Assembly: GCF_030811115.1 (NCBI RefSeq)
Contig: NZ_JAUSQK010000001.1
Span: 2,294,001-2,358,000, forward strand
Length of the DNA: 64,000 bases
Source: Olsenella profusa DSM 13989
GTDB taxonomy: Bacteria; Actinomycetota; Coriobacteriia; Coriobacteriales; Atopobiaceae
Reading direction: 5' to 3'
A program made the position numbers and the translations under genes. The notes below the pieces were generated by a model. That model was not told where the DNA came from. It searched no databases and saw only the letters and a program-made list of their open reading frames with translations. This document shows positions 8,584 through 16,140 of this stretch, piece after piece; within the stretch, counting starts at the first letter, position 1, and every line of letters starts with the position of its first letter.

Positions 8584-9547
8584 CGACGTCACCAACATCA
8601 CCCAGATCCCGCACATCCATGCTGCCCATGCGACCAACGGACAGGCAGGTACCGGCTGCACGGTCATCCTCTGCCCCCAGGGTGCCATGGGTGGCGTGGA
8701 CGTGCGGGGCGGTGCACCGGCCACGCGCGAGACCGACCTGCTGCGTCCCGAGGAGACCGTCCAGGAGCTTCACGCGATCGTGCTTGCGGGTGGCAGCGCC
8801 TTTGGCCTTGCGGCCTCCTGCGGTGTCGCCGAGGAGCTCGAGCGTCGGGGCATCGGCCTCGACGTGGGCGTGGGCAGGGTCCCCATCGTGAGCGGTGCCT
8901 GCGTGTTCGACCTCGCTTGCGGCAGTGCCACGGCATGGCCGACGGCTGCCATGGGCGCGGCGGCGACGGCGGCCGCGCTCGATGACACGGCACCCCTCGC
9001 CTCCGGCAACGTTGGTGCGGGCGCGGGCTGCACGGTCGGTAAGCTGGCGGGACCCCTGCGCGCCATGAAGGGCGGGCTGGGACAGTCCGTCCGACAGGCC
9101 GGCAGACTCGTCTGCGGAGCCGTGAGCGCCGTCAACGCCTGCGGGAGCATACGCGACCCCATCACGGGCGCGCCCATCGCAGGCATGCTTGACGAAGAGG
9201 GAGCGAGCGTACTCGCTCCGATGGACGCGTTGGCCACCGCGCTGGACGCCACCCCTCCCCTGCGCACGAACACGACCATCTCCTGCGTCATCACCAACGC
9301 CCGCCTCACCAAGGCCAAGGCCACCAAGGTCGCCCAGATCTCCGCCGATGCCTATGCACACACCATCTATCCCACCCACACCACCAACGACGGCGATGCC
9401 ATTTTCGTCATGGCGACGGGTGAGGTGGAGGCAGGCGTGGACACCATTGGCATCCTCGCGACGCAGGCACTCGAGGGCGCCATTGCCGACGGGGTATGCA
9501 GCGCACGGGGGGCCTTTGGGCTCAAGGCGGCATGCGACCTTCCCTAA
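8576..9547 (+). CDS. P1 family (S58/DmpA-like) peptidase
   Basis: 323-aa N-terminal-nucleophile hydrolase of the P1 peptidase family, related to DmpA and beta-aminopeptidases, cytosolic. Family features seen: the N-terminal TGCTVILCPQGAMGGVDVRG block, GAGAGCTVGKLAG, and TNTTISCVITNARLTKA. In that last block the family autocleaves before the Thr or Ser that becomes the nucleophile. The C-terminus HTTNDGDAIFVMATG is also typical. Overlaps maf by 8 bp. The physiological substrate of this branch is unknown; DmpA-type enzymes release N-terminal D- or beta-amino acids. Confidence 0.88.
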   Translation: MPSDVTNITQIPHIHAAHATNGQAGTGCTVILCPQGAMGGVDVRGGAPATRETDLLRPEETVQELHAIVLAGGSAFGLAASCGVAEELERRGIGLDVGVGRVPIVSGACVFDLACGSATAWPTAAMGAAATAAALDDTAPLASGNVGAGAGCTVGKLAGPLRAMKGGLGQSVRQAGRLVCGAVSAVNACGSIRDPITGAPIAGMLDEEGASVLAPMDALATALDATPPLRTNTTISCVITNARLTKAKATKVAQISADAYAHTIYPTHTTNDGDAIFVMATGEVEAGVDTIGILATQALEGAIADGVCSARGAFGLKAACDLP

Positions 9548-9563
9548 GGTGCGCTCCTGGCCT

Positions 9564-9623
9564 CTGGCACCCATGGGCTGTCTGGTAGAATGAGGGGCCG
9601 TGCGAGCCCGACCATCGGGCTCG
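9564..9623 (+). promoter_or_regulatory. Candidate promoter and leader hairpin of the GT8 gene
   Basis: CTGGCA at 9564-9569 and TAGAAT at 9586-9591 with a 16-bp spacer form a plausible promoter. A 9-bp perfect stem follows (CGAGCCCGA 9603-9611 with TCGGGCTCG 9615-9623, 3-nt loop). The hairpin is either in the GT8 leader or ends the upstream peptidase transcript; no T-run follows it. Confidence 0.4.
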
Positions 9624-9697
9624 TCCCCTGTTCCCGAAACGAGCAAACGAGGCGCATGCAATTGATGGAAGACGCCGCCACGGCAAGCATCCGGACA

Positions 9698-9706
9698 CCC
9701 CCCCCC
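9698..9706 (+). repeat. C9 homopolymer at the 5' end of the glycosyltransferase gene
   Basis: Nine consecutive C residues. ATGs at 9656 and 9665 open a frame that meets the tract. With nine C it ends at the TGA at 9740-9742; with eight C it would continue directly into the glycosyltransferase frame. The length is therefore frame-deciding, the usual layout of a slipped-strand phase-variation tract, although a sequencing miscall would look the same. Confidence 0.7.
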
Positions 9707-9752
9707 TGCCACCAGCGCCGATCAGCTTGGTCTGGGCTTTGAGGACGTCGTC

Positions 9753-10778
9753 GTGGTGTTTGCCAGCAACGAGTACTTTGCGCCCTACATGTCCGTCGCG
9801 CTTCAGTCGCTCGTTGAGAACGCAAGCCGTGAGCGTACCTATGACGTCATCGTCCTCACGCGCGACATCGTGCCCTCGACCATCGCCACGCTCCAGCGGC
9901 ATCTTGAGGCATACGATAACGTCCATGTGGGATTCCTGGATGCGGAGGTCGCGCTCCGGGGGACACGGCTTCCCTGCCACGGCCACTTTCGCCCCGAGAC
10001 GTTCTTCCGCCTACTCGCACCATGGCTGCTGCCCAACGTCGGCAAGGCCGTCTACCTTGACAGCGACCTGGTGGTGCTCGATGACATCGCCAAGCTCTAC
10101 GACACGAACGTCGAGGGGTACCTGCTTGCCGCAACGCGCGACGCCGACATGATGGGACAGATCTGCGGCTACGACGGCACCGTGGAGCCCTACCTCTCCC
10201 AAGAGCTGGGCCTTGCGGACCCCACCCGCTATTTTCAGGCGGGGGTCGTGCTGCTCAACCTCGAGGCGTTCCGCTCCATCTTCGCCATCGCCGACATGCT
10301 CGAACTCTCCTGTCAGCGCATGTGGCGCTGGCTCGACCAGGACATTCTCAACATGCTGGCAGATGGCGAATACGTGCAGGTACCCATGAGATGGAACACG
10401 CTCATGGACTGGAAGCACCTCCGCCGCGAGCACATCATCGCCCAGGCGCCCGAGGATGTGCGTGCCCAGTACGAGGAGGCGCGTTCCAGCCCCGCCATCA
10501 TTCACTACGCCGGGCCCGACGACCGCCCGTGGGACTATCCCGGCTGCGACATGGCAGATGTCTTCTGGGACTTTGCCACCAGGAGCGCCTTTGCGGCCGA
10601 GCTTGGCCTCCGCCTCGAGCACTCGCGCGAGAGCATGGAGGGACGCGCCAACCGGGCAAAGGTCAATGTCATCTTCAAGGGCGTCTTCCCAGCGTTTGAC
10701 TACCTCTGTCCCCCGGGTACCAAGCGCCGCACCAGCCTCATCAAGGCCTACGTGGCCATCGGCGGAGACATCACCTAG
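9753..10778 (+). CDS. Family 8 glycosyltransferase
   Basis: 341-aa GT8 retaining glycosyltransferase, expected to transfer a sugar from a UDP-sugar in cell-surface glycan or glycolipid synthesis. The N-terminal strand FASNEYFAPYMSVALQSL, the DXD-containing YLDSDLVVLDD, FQAGVVLLNLEAFR and the HYAGPDDRPWDYP segment are all typical. The first codon usable without a frameshift is GTG at 9753, with GAGG 8 nt before it. A longer N-terminus (about 31 more residues from the ATG at 9656) is reachable only if the C9 tract loses one base. It lies near a GT2 enzyme and UDP-galactopyranose mutase, so a surface polysaccharide role is likely. Confidence 0.85.
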   Translation: MVFASNEYFAPYMSVALQSLVENASRERTYDVIVLTRDIVPSTIATLQRHLEAYDNVHVGFLDAEVALRGTRLPCHGHFRPETFFRLLAPWLLPNVGKAVYLDSDLVVLDDIAKLYDTNVEGYLLAATRDADMMGQICGYDGTVEPYLSQELGLADPTRYFQAGVVLLNLEAFRSIFAIADMLELSCQRMWRWLDQDILNMLADGEYVQVPMRWNTLMDWKHLRREHIIAQAPEDVRAQYEEARSSPAIIHYAGPDDRPWDYPGCDMADVFWDFATRSAFAAELGLRLEHSRESMEGRANRAKVNVIFKGVFPAFDYLCPPGTKRRTSLIKAYVAIGGDIT

Positions 10779-10798
10779 CCAGGCACGGCGCCCGCGCC

Positions 10799-11833
10799 CT
10801 AGTTGAACTTCACGAGTCTCTGTGCCAGGCGGTACACGTTGACCGTCGCCCTCCTGCCTGCAGCGGTGGGCAGGTTGGTGACCGTACCCACGAAGCCATG
10901 GCGCGCACGGCGATACATGCGCCTGTCATAGGCCCTCAGCTCGTCCCACAGCCTCTGACATTCGTCCATGGCGTCAGGATGATCGGAGAGGCGCGAGAAC
11001 ACCGAGCAGATGGCCATGATGATGGTGAAGTAGCCCACCATGTAGCCCTTGAGCTTGGCACAGTCGATGTCATCATAGAGATGGTACGCATGCATCATGA
11101 GACGGGCAACGCGCCAGTAGTGGTCGATCCTGCTCGTGAGCACCTTCTCGTTGACCGACTGGTCCTCACGGCCGATGAAGTAGCGGTAGAGGTCGACGTC
11201 CAGATAGTACAAGGTCCTGCAGCGCGGCAGGGGGACGTAGGCATAGATGTTGTCCACATAGAACGTGTGGGCCGGCATGGGAATGCCCCCGTCCCGCAGG
11301 ACGTCGGCACGGTAGCAGAGCGCGTGCATGAGCAGGTACTGCGTCATGCGGAAGTGCCCGATGTCGTTCCAGCCGAAGACGCGGTGCACGGGCAGGGCAA
11401 AGCCGTAGCTCACGACCTTCTGGGTGTGGTCCTCCACATGCTCGTACACGTAGTTGCTGATGATGAGGTCCACGCGCTCCTCGTGCCGCTCGAAGTGGCG
11501 AATCTTCTCCAGCAGCGCCTTGAGGGCGGCGCCATCGACCCAGTCGTCGGAGTCAACCACCTTGAAGTACGTGCCCTCGGCGTTCTCGAGGCCCTTGAGC
11601 ACGGCCATGCCATGGCCGCCGTTCCCCTGGTGCACGGCCTTCACGATGGTGGGGCAGCGCCTCTGCCAGTCCTGCGCCTTGGCAAGGGTGTCGTCCTTGG
11701 CCGACCCGTCATCCACGACGATGACCTGCACGTCCTCCGCATAGCCTGACCCCTCCAGGATGGAGCCGATGCAGTGGTCCATGTAAGCGGCAGAGTCGTA
11801 GCAGGGGATGGCAAAGCTGATGATCTTGTGCAT
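10799..11833 (-). CDS. Family 2 glycosyltransferase
   Basis: 344-aa inverting GT2 (GT-A fold) glycosyltransferase. Seen: SFAIPCYDSAAYMDHCIGSIL at the start, the nucleotide-binding VIVVDDGSAKDDT, GNGGHGMAVLKGL, and the metal-binding VVDSDDWVD. There is no transmembrane segment at the N-terminus, so it is cytosolic or peripherally membrane-bound. It begins 47 bp after the UDP-galactopyranose mutase stop on the same strand, suggesting a galactofuranose- or surface-glycan-related role (inference). Convergent with the GT8 gene, the two stops being about 20 bp apart. Confidence 0.88.
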   Translation of the reverse strand: MHKIISFAIPCYDSAAYMDHCIGSILEGSGYAEDVQVIVVDDGSAKDDTLAKAQDWQRRCPTIVKAVHQGNGGHGMAVLKGLENAEGTYFKVVDSDDWVDGAALKALLEKIRHFERHEERVDLIISNYVYEHVEDHTQKVVSYGFALPVHRVFGWNDIGHFRMTQYLLMHALCYRADVLRDGGIPMPAHTFYVDNIYAYVPLPRCRTLYYLDVDLYRYFIGREDQSVNEKVLTSRIDHYWRVARLMMHAYHLYDDIDCAKLKGYMVGYFTIIMAICSVFSRLSDHPDAMDECQRLWDELRAYDRRMYRRARHGFVGTVTNLPTAAGRRATVNVYRLAQRLVKFN

Positions 11834-11880
11834 GGAGAGAACGCTCCTACGGAACGGGGTCGTGTGAGGACGGTGACGGG

Positions 11881-13080
11881 CTAATGGCTCTGGATGAGAT
11901 CATCCGAGAGCTCGAGGGCGGAGGCAACGACACCGTCCATGTCGTAGTAGCGATACTCCGCAAGGCGTCCGACCACATGGAAGTTCACAACACCCTCGAC
12001 GCGCTCGCGGTAGCCCTCGTAGAGCTCAACGTTTGCAGGCTCGTTGATGACATAGTAGGGCGTCTCGCCCATACCCGGCAGATACGTGCGGGAGTACTCG
12101 CGCATGATGGTCGTCCTGCCCGGCACCTCCTGGCCCGTCATGTGCTTGAACTCCGTGATGCGCGTGAAGTTCTCCGAGACGGTGTAGTTGACGGTGCCAA
12201 CGGGCTGGAACTGATCGACCGGCAGGGTCTCGAAGACCATGTCGACCGTGCGATACGGCAGCGCACCCGCATCAAAGCCAAAGAGCTCGTCGAGCGCACC
12301 CGTGTAGACGAGCTCGCCGCCATAGACCCTGTCGCAGAGCCTCACCTGCGTGCCGCTCACCGAGACGAGGTCGCGCACGTCCACATCGAGGAAGACGTCG
12401 ATGAGGTCGTGATCGAGCATGCGCTCGAAGAGCCTGGTATAGCCCTCCGCAGGCATGCCCTGGTGGGGGGCCTGCGGGAAGTAGCGGTCGTCATCGCCCA
12501 CGAACACGGGCACGCGCCCCATGACGGCAGGGTCGATCTGGTCGGGCGTCTTGCCCCACTGCTTCATGGTGTAGCGCAAAAAGACGTTCTCGTACACGTA
12601 ATCGGCCACCTCGGAGAGCTCGGGGTCGTTCTTCTCCCTGAGATCCATGATGGGAACCTTCTTGTTCTCGCCAAAGGTGGCAACGAGCTTCCGGTAGAGG
12701 TGCTCGCCCCTCTCGTCGCCAAACACGATCCTGAGCGACTGATGGTTGAAGGGCACCGGAACGAGCGTGCCACGCACGCTGGCACGCACCTTGTGATCAT
12801 AGGCCGTCCACTCCGTGAAGCGTGAGAGGAACTCATGGACGCGCTCGTTGGTGGTGTGATAGATGTGCGGGCCGTACTTGTGGACGAGTATGCCTGCCTC
12901 GTCCTTGAAGTCGTACGCATTGCCCGCGATGTGGTTCCGCCGCTCGAGGATGGCGACCTTGTAGCCACATGCCTCCGCGAACCGGCGCGCGCAGACCGCA
13001 CCCGCATAGCCTGCACCGACAACGACGGCATCGTAGGCCAGGGGATCGAAGCCTTCGGGCAGACCGTGAGAGATGCTCAT
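11881..13080 (-). CDS. glf: UDP-galactopyranose mutase
   Basis: 399-aa flavoenzyme converting UDP-galactopyranose to UDP-galactofuranose for cell-wall or capsule glycans. It has the dinucleotide fold VVVGAGYAGAVCARRFAE, then RRNHIAGNAYDF, KYGPHIYHTTNERV, FNHQSL, the Trp-containing RYTMKQWGKTPDQ, and the C-terminal RLAEYRYYDMDGVV flavin-contact segment. AGGAG lies 8 nt before the ATG. First gene of a two-gene unit with the GT2 enzyme and divergent from pta. Implies that the organism makes Galf-containing polymers. Confidence 0.95.
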   Translation of the reverse strand: MSISHGLPEGFDPLAYDAVVVGAGYAGAVCARRFAEACGYKVAILERRNHIAGNAYDFKDEAGILVHKYGPHIYHTTNERVHEFLSRFTEWTAYDHKVRASVRGTLVPVPFNHQSLRIVFGDERGEHLYRKLVATFGENKKVPIMDLREKNDPELSEVADYVYENVFLRYTMKQWGKTPDQIDPAVMGRVPVFVGDDDRYFPQAPHQGMPAEGYTRLFERMLDHDLIDVFLDVDVRDLVSVSGTQVRLCDRVYGGELVYTGALDELFGFDAGALPYRTVDMVFETLPVDQFQPVGTVNYTVSENFTRITEFKHMTGQEVPGRTTIMREYSRTYLPGMGETPYYVINEPANVELYEGYRERVEGVVNFHVVGRLAEYRYYDMDGVVASALELSDDLIQSH

Positions 13081-13160
13081 GTGGATGACTCCTCGGATGT
13101 TGGCGGCACCACTGACGGTACCACAGGAAGAATACCTCGGGCAATTCTACCACGCGCACA

Positions 13161-13166
13161 TATAAT
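13161..13166 (+). promoter_or_regulatory. -10 element (TATAAT) of the pta promoter
   Basis: Perfect TATAAT, 87 bp before the pta start, in the glf/pta divergent region. No convincing -35 hexamer is seen at 16-18 bp. Confidence 0.5.
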
Positions 13167-13253
13167 GGGCCCTGTGAGCCATAAACGGCCCCGCACCGCC
13201 CAGTGCCACGGCATCCGTGGCGGGTCATTCACGACATCTCGAGGAGAGGATAC

Positions 13254-14234
13254 ATGAGCAGCTTTCTGGAACGCATGAAGTCGCAGGCCCAGGCCATACG
13301 GAAGACCATCGTCCTGCCCGAGGGCGAAGACCCCCGCACCATCGAGGCCGCCCGGCAGATCGTGGCAGGGGGCCTGGCACACCTCATCATCCTTGGTGAC
13401 CCCAACACAATCTCCGTCGCGGGCGCCACCGTCATCGACCCCACGACCTCCGATCGACACGAGGTCTATGCCCAGAGGTTCGCCGAGCTGCGCGCCAAGA
13501 AGGGCGTCACCATCGAGCAGGCCCGCGGTCAGATGGACGACGCCACCTACTTCGGCACGATGATGGTCAAGATGGGCGACGCCGACGGCCTCGTCTCGGG
13601 CGCCTGCCACTCCACGGCCAACACCCTGCGTCCCGCCCTCCAGATCCTGAGGACGGCCCCTGGCACCAAGCTCGTCTCCGCCTTCTTCGTCATGTGCACC
13701 CACTCCGAGTACGGCGAGCATGGTACCCTGATGTTCGCCGACTGCGGCCTCAACATCGACCCCACCGCCGACGAGCTCTCCGAGATCGCCCTTGCCACGG
13801 CCCACACCTGGAGGCAGTTCATGTCCGTGGAGCCCAAGGTGGCCATGCTCTCCTTCTCCACCAAGGGGTCGGCCAAGGGAGAGGTGCCCACCAAGGTGCA
13901 GGAGGCCACCGAGCTCGCCCATCAGAAGGATCCCGGCCTCGCCCTCGATGGCGACCTCCAACTTGATGCCGCCCTCGAGCCGAACGCTGCCGCCCTCAAG
14001 GCCCCTGGCTCCACCGTTGCCGGTCACGCAGACGTCCTCGTCTTTCCCAACCTCGCGGCGGGCAACATCGGCTACAAGCTCGTACAGCGCTTTGCCAAGG
14101 CCGACGCCTACGGCCCCATCCTGCAGGGCATCGCCAAGCCCGTCAACGACCTCTCCCGTGGATGCTCCGCCGAGGACATCGTGGGCGTCGTGGCCATCAC
14201 GGCCGTCCAGGCCCAGATGGCCGAGGGGGCATAG
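13254..14234 (+). CDS. pta: Phosphate acetyltransferase
   Basis: 326-aa single-domain Pta, interconverting acetyl-CoA and acetyl phosphate in the cytosol. Seen: IVLPEGEDPRTIEAA at the N-terminus, MVKMGDADGLVSGACHSTANTLRPALQ, MLSFSTKGSAKG, and the C-terminal DVLVFPNLAAGNIGYKLVQRF. Length fits the short PTA_PTB class. Start at 13254 has GAGGAGAGGA immediately upstream; the open frame before it is not conserved. It is not next to ackA (26-27 kb). Besides ATP formation, Pta links acetyl phosphate from the reductase module at 57-61 kb to acetyl-CoA (inference). It ends at a bidirectional terminator. Confidence 0.95.
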   Translation: MSSFLERMKSQAQAIRKTIVLPEGEDPRTIEAARQIVAGGLAHLIILGDPNTISVAGATVIDPTTSDRHEVYAQRFAELRAKKGVTIEQARGQMDDATYFGTMMVKMGDADGLVSGACHSTANTLRPALQILRTAPGTKLVSAFFVMCTHSEYGEHGTLMFADCGLNIDPTADELSEIALATAHTWRQFMSVEPKVAMLSFSTKGSAKGEVPTKVQEATELAHQKDPGLALDGDLQLDAALEPNAAALKAPGSTVAGHADVLVFPNLAAGNIGYKLVQRFAKADAYGPILQGIAKPVNDLSRGCSAEDIVGVVAITAVQAQMAEGA

Positions 14235-14263
14235 GCAAGGCGCTCACACATGCGCCCATGGAC

Positions 14264-14291
14264 GGGGGCGACGGACGGTTCCGTCGCCCCC
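14264..14291. terminator. Bidirectional hairpin between convergent pta and hydA
   Basis: GGGGGCGACGG at 14264-14274 pairs with CCGTCGCCCCC at 14281-14291; one further A-T pair gives 12 bp and a 4-nt loop. It sits between two convergent stop codons, without a strong T-run on either side. Confidence 0.7.
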
Positions 14292-14316
14292 TGGCATGAC
14301 GGGCGTCTGGGGCCAG

Positions 14317-16140
14317 CTATTCTGCGGTGGGCGCCTCCTCTGCCTGGCGGATCCACTCCGCGGGCATGAGCCAGCCGTGCTGATCCGTATGGAGCAGCTC
14401 CTCGGCCCGCTCGCTGAGGGGCTCTCCGAAGTACTCCTCGTAGCACTGGACGATGGAGGGGTTCTCGTAGGAGTTTCGGTACGTCTCGTGACGGTCGAGG
14501 CCATAGAGGACCTGGCCGCGTGCGCCGGCAAGCTCCTCGCCCTCGTGGATGGGCTGTCCGCCACCGCCGACACAGCCACCGGGGCAGGCCATGACCTCCA
14601 CGAAGTCGTAGGAGGCCTCACCGGCGACGATCGCGTCGCACAGCCTGCGGGCGTTCCCAAGGCCCGAGGCAACGGCGACGCGCACCTCGGTGCCCGCCAT
14701 GTCAAACGTGGCCTCCTTCCATCCCTCGAGGCCACGCACGTCCTCGAACATGTCGCTCTTGGGCGCCTCCCCCGTCACGACGTGGTAGGCGGTCCTGAGG
14801 GCGGCCTCCATGACGCCGCCCGTGGCACCAAAGATGATGCCGGCGCCCGAGCCGTAGCCTAAGGGCTCATCAAACGGTTCGGGCTTCAGGGCGGACACAT
14901 CCACATGATCGGCCCGCAGCATGCGTACGATCTCGCGCACCGTGAGCGAGCAGTCCATGTCCGGATCACCGCAGGCATCATTGAGGTTGGGATAGGCGAC
15001 CTCGGCCTTCTTGGCCAGACACGGCATGATGGAGAGGCAGAAGATCCGATGCGGGTCTATGCCAAGCCGCTCGGCGTAATAGCTCTTGACCACGGCACCG
15101 AACATGCCCTGAGGGCTCTTGCTGGTCGAGAGGCCATCAACGAGCTGGGGATAGTGCGCCTTGCAGAAGCGCACCCACCCGGGGCAGCACGAGGTGAACA
15201 TGGGGTAGCCGGAGCCCTCGCCCGAGGCGTTCCTCCGCATGTGCACGAGCAGCTCGGCGGACTCCTCCACGATGGTGAGGTCGGCCGAGAAGTCGGTGTT
15301 CACGACGTAGTCGAAGCCCATGGGACGCAGGGCCGCCACGAGGTGCTCGATGGTGGCCTGCTCGTCATCAAGGCCCCAGAAGTCACCCCAGCTCGTGCGC
15401 ACCGAGGGGGCAATCTGCACGATGGTGGTCACCGTGGGATCCGCAAGCGCGTCGTACACGCGCTCCACGTCGTCGCGCTCGCGTAGGGCGCCCGTGGGGC
15501 AGTGCGTGATGCACTGGCCGCAGAGCGTGCAGTCCACGTCGTTGATGTCGGCGCCACGTGCCACGTCCACGAAGGTGTGGGTGGCGCGGTTGGTGATGTC
15601 CCACACATGCGAGGACTGCATCTTGTCACACACTTGGATGCAGCGCATGCAACGGATGCACTTATCGTTGTCGCGGATGAGCGGGAAGCCCTGGGGCCAT
15701 GGGGAGTGCATGAGCATCTGCTGCCGTGGCTTGCCGATGACGCCCAGGCTCGTGGCGATGTCCAGGAGGTGACAGCTGTCCGACCTCGTGCACGTGGGGC
15801 ATTCGACGTCATGCTGGGAGAGCAGGAGCCTCGTGTTCTCGCGGCGCGCGAGACGCACCTTGGGTGAGTTGGTGTGGATGACCATACCCTCGGCCACATA
15901 GTTGTTGCACGAGGCCACCAGACGCTCTGACCCCTCGACCTCCACCATGCAGATGCGACATGAGCCAATCTCGTTGATGCCCTTGAGAAAGCAGAGCGTG
16001 GGGACATCCTGCCCTGCCTGGCGACATGCCTCGAGGATGGTCGCGCTGCGCGGCACCGTCACCCGCGTACCGTCAACGACAAGCGTGACCGGCTCCTCCG
16101 CCTCGCCCTCGTTCATGTGTGATGTGAGCTGTGTTACCAC
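14317..16140 (-). CDS. hydA: [FeFe]-hydrogenase catalytic subunit, HydA type
   Basis: Cytosolic [FeFe]-hydrogenase (607 aa from the GTG at 16140, 599 from the ATG at 16116) with H-cluster motifs TSCCPGW, MPCLAKKAE and EVMACPGGCVGGGGQP. Numbering from the ATG, the N-terminus holds a [2Fe-2S] domain (Cys42, 53, 56, 70), a His-Cys3 [4Fe-4S] site (His102, Cys106, 109, 115) and two [4Fe-4S] clusters (CIRCMRCIQVC, CTLCGQCITHC). This modular set is that of HydA in multimeric NAD(P)-linked hydrogenases. GGAGGG lies 7 nt before the GTG, which overlaps the stop of the upstream gene, so coupled translation is likely and I prefer this start. The C-terminal extension GWLMPAEWIRQ is a normal tail. Maturases HydEFG are not in the window. 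Confidence 0.93.
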   Translation of the reverse strand: MVTQLTSHMNEGEAEEPVTLVVDGTRVTVPRSATILEACRQAGQDVPTLCFLKGINEIGSCRICMVEVEGSERLVASCNNYVAEGMVIHTNSPKVRLARRENTRLLLSQHDVECPTCTRSDSCHLLDIATSLGVIGKPRQQMLMHSPWPQGFPLIRDNDKCIRCMRCIQVCDKMQSSHVWDITNRATHTFVDVARGADINDVDCTLCGQCITHCPTGALRERDDVERVYDALADPTVTTIVQIAPSVRTSWGDFWGLDDEQATIEHLVAALRPMGFDYVVNTDFSADLTIVEESAELLVHMRRNASGEGSGYPMFTSCCPGWVRFCKAHYPQLVDGLSTSKSPQGMFGAVVKSYYAERLGIDPHRIFCLSIMPCLAKKAEVAYPNLNDACGDPDMDCSLTVREIVRMLRADHVDVSALKPEPFDEPLGYGSGAGIIFGATGGVMEAALRTAYHVVTGEAPKSDMFEDVRGLEGWKEATFDMAGTEVRVAVASGLGNARRLCDAIVAGEASYDFVEVMACPGGCVGGGGQPIHEGEELAGARGQVLYGLDRHETYRNSYENPSIVQCYEEYFGEPLSERAEELLHTDQHGWLMPAEWIRQAEEAPTAE

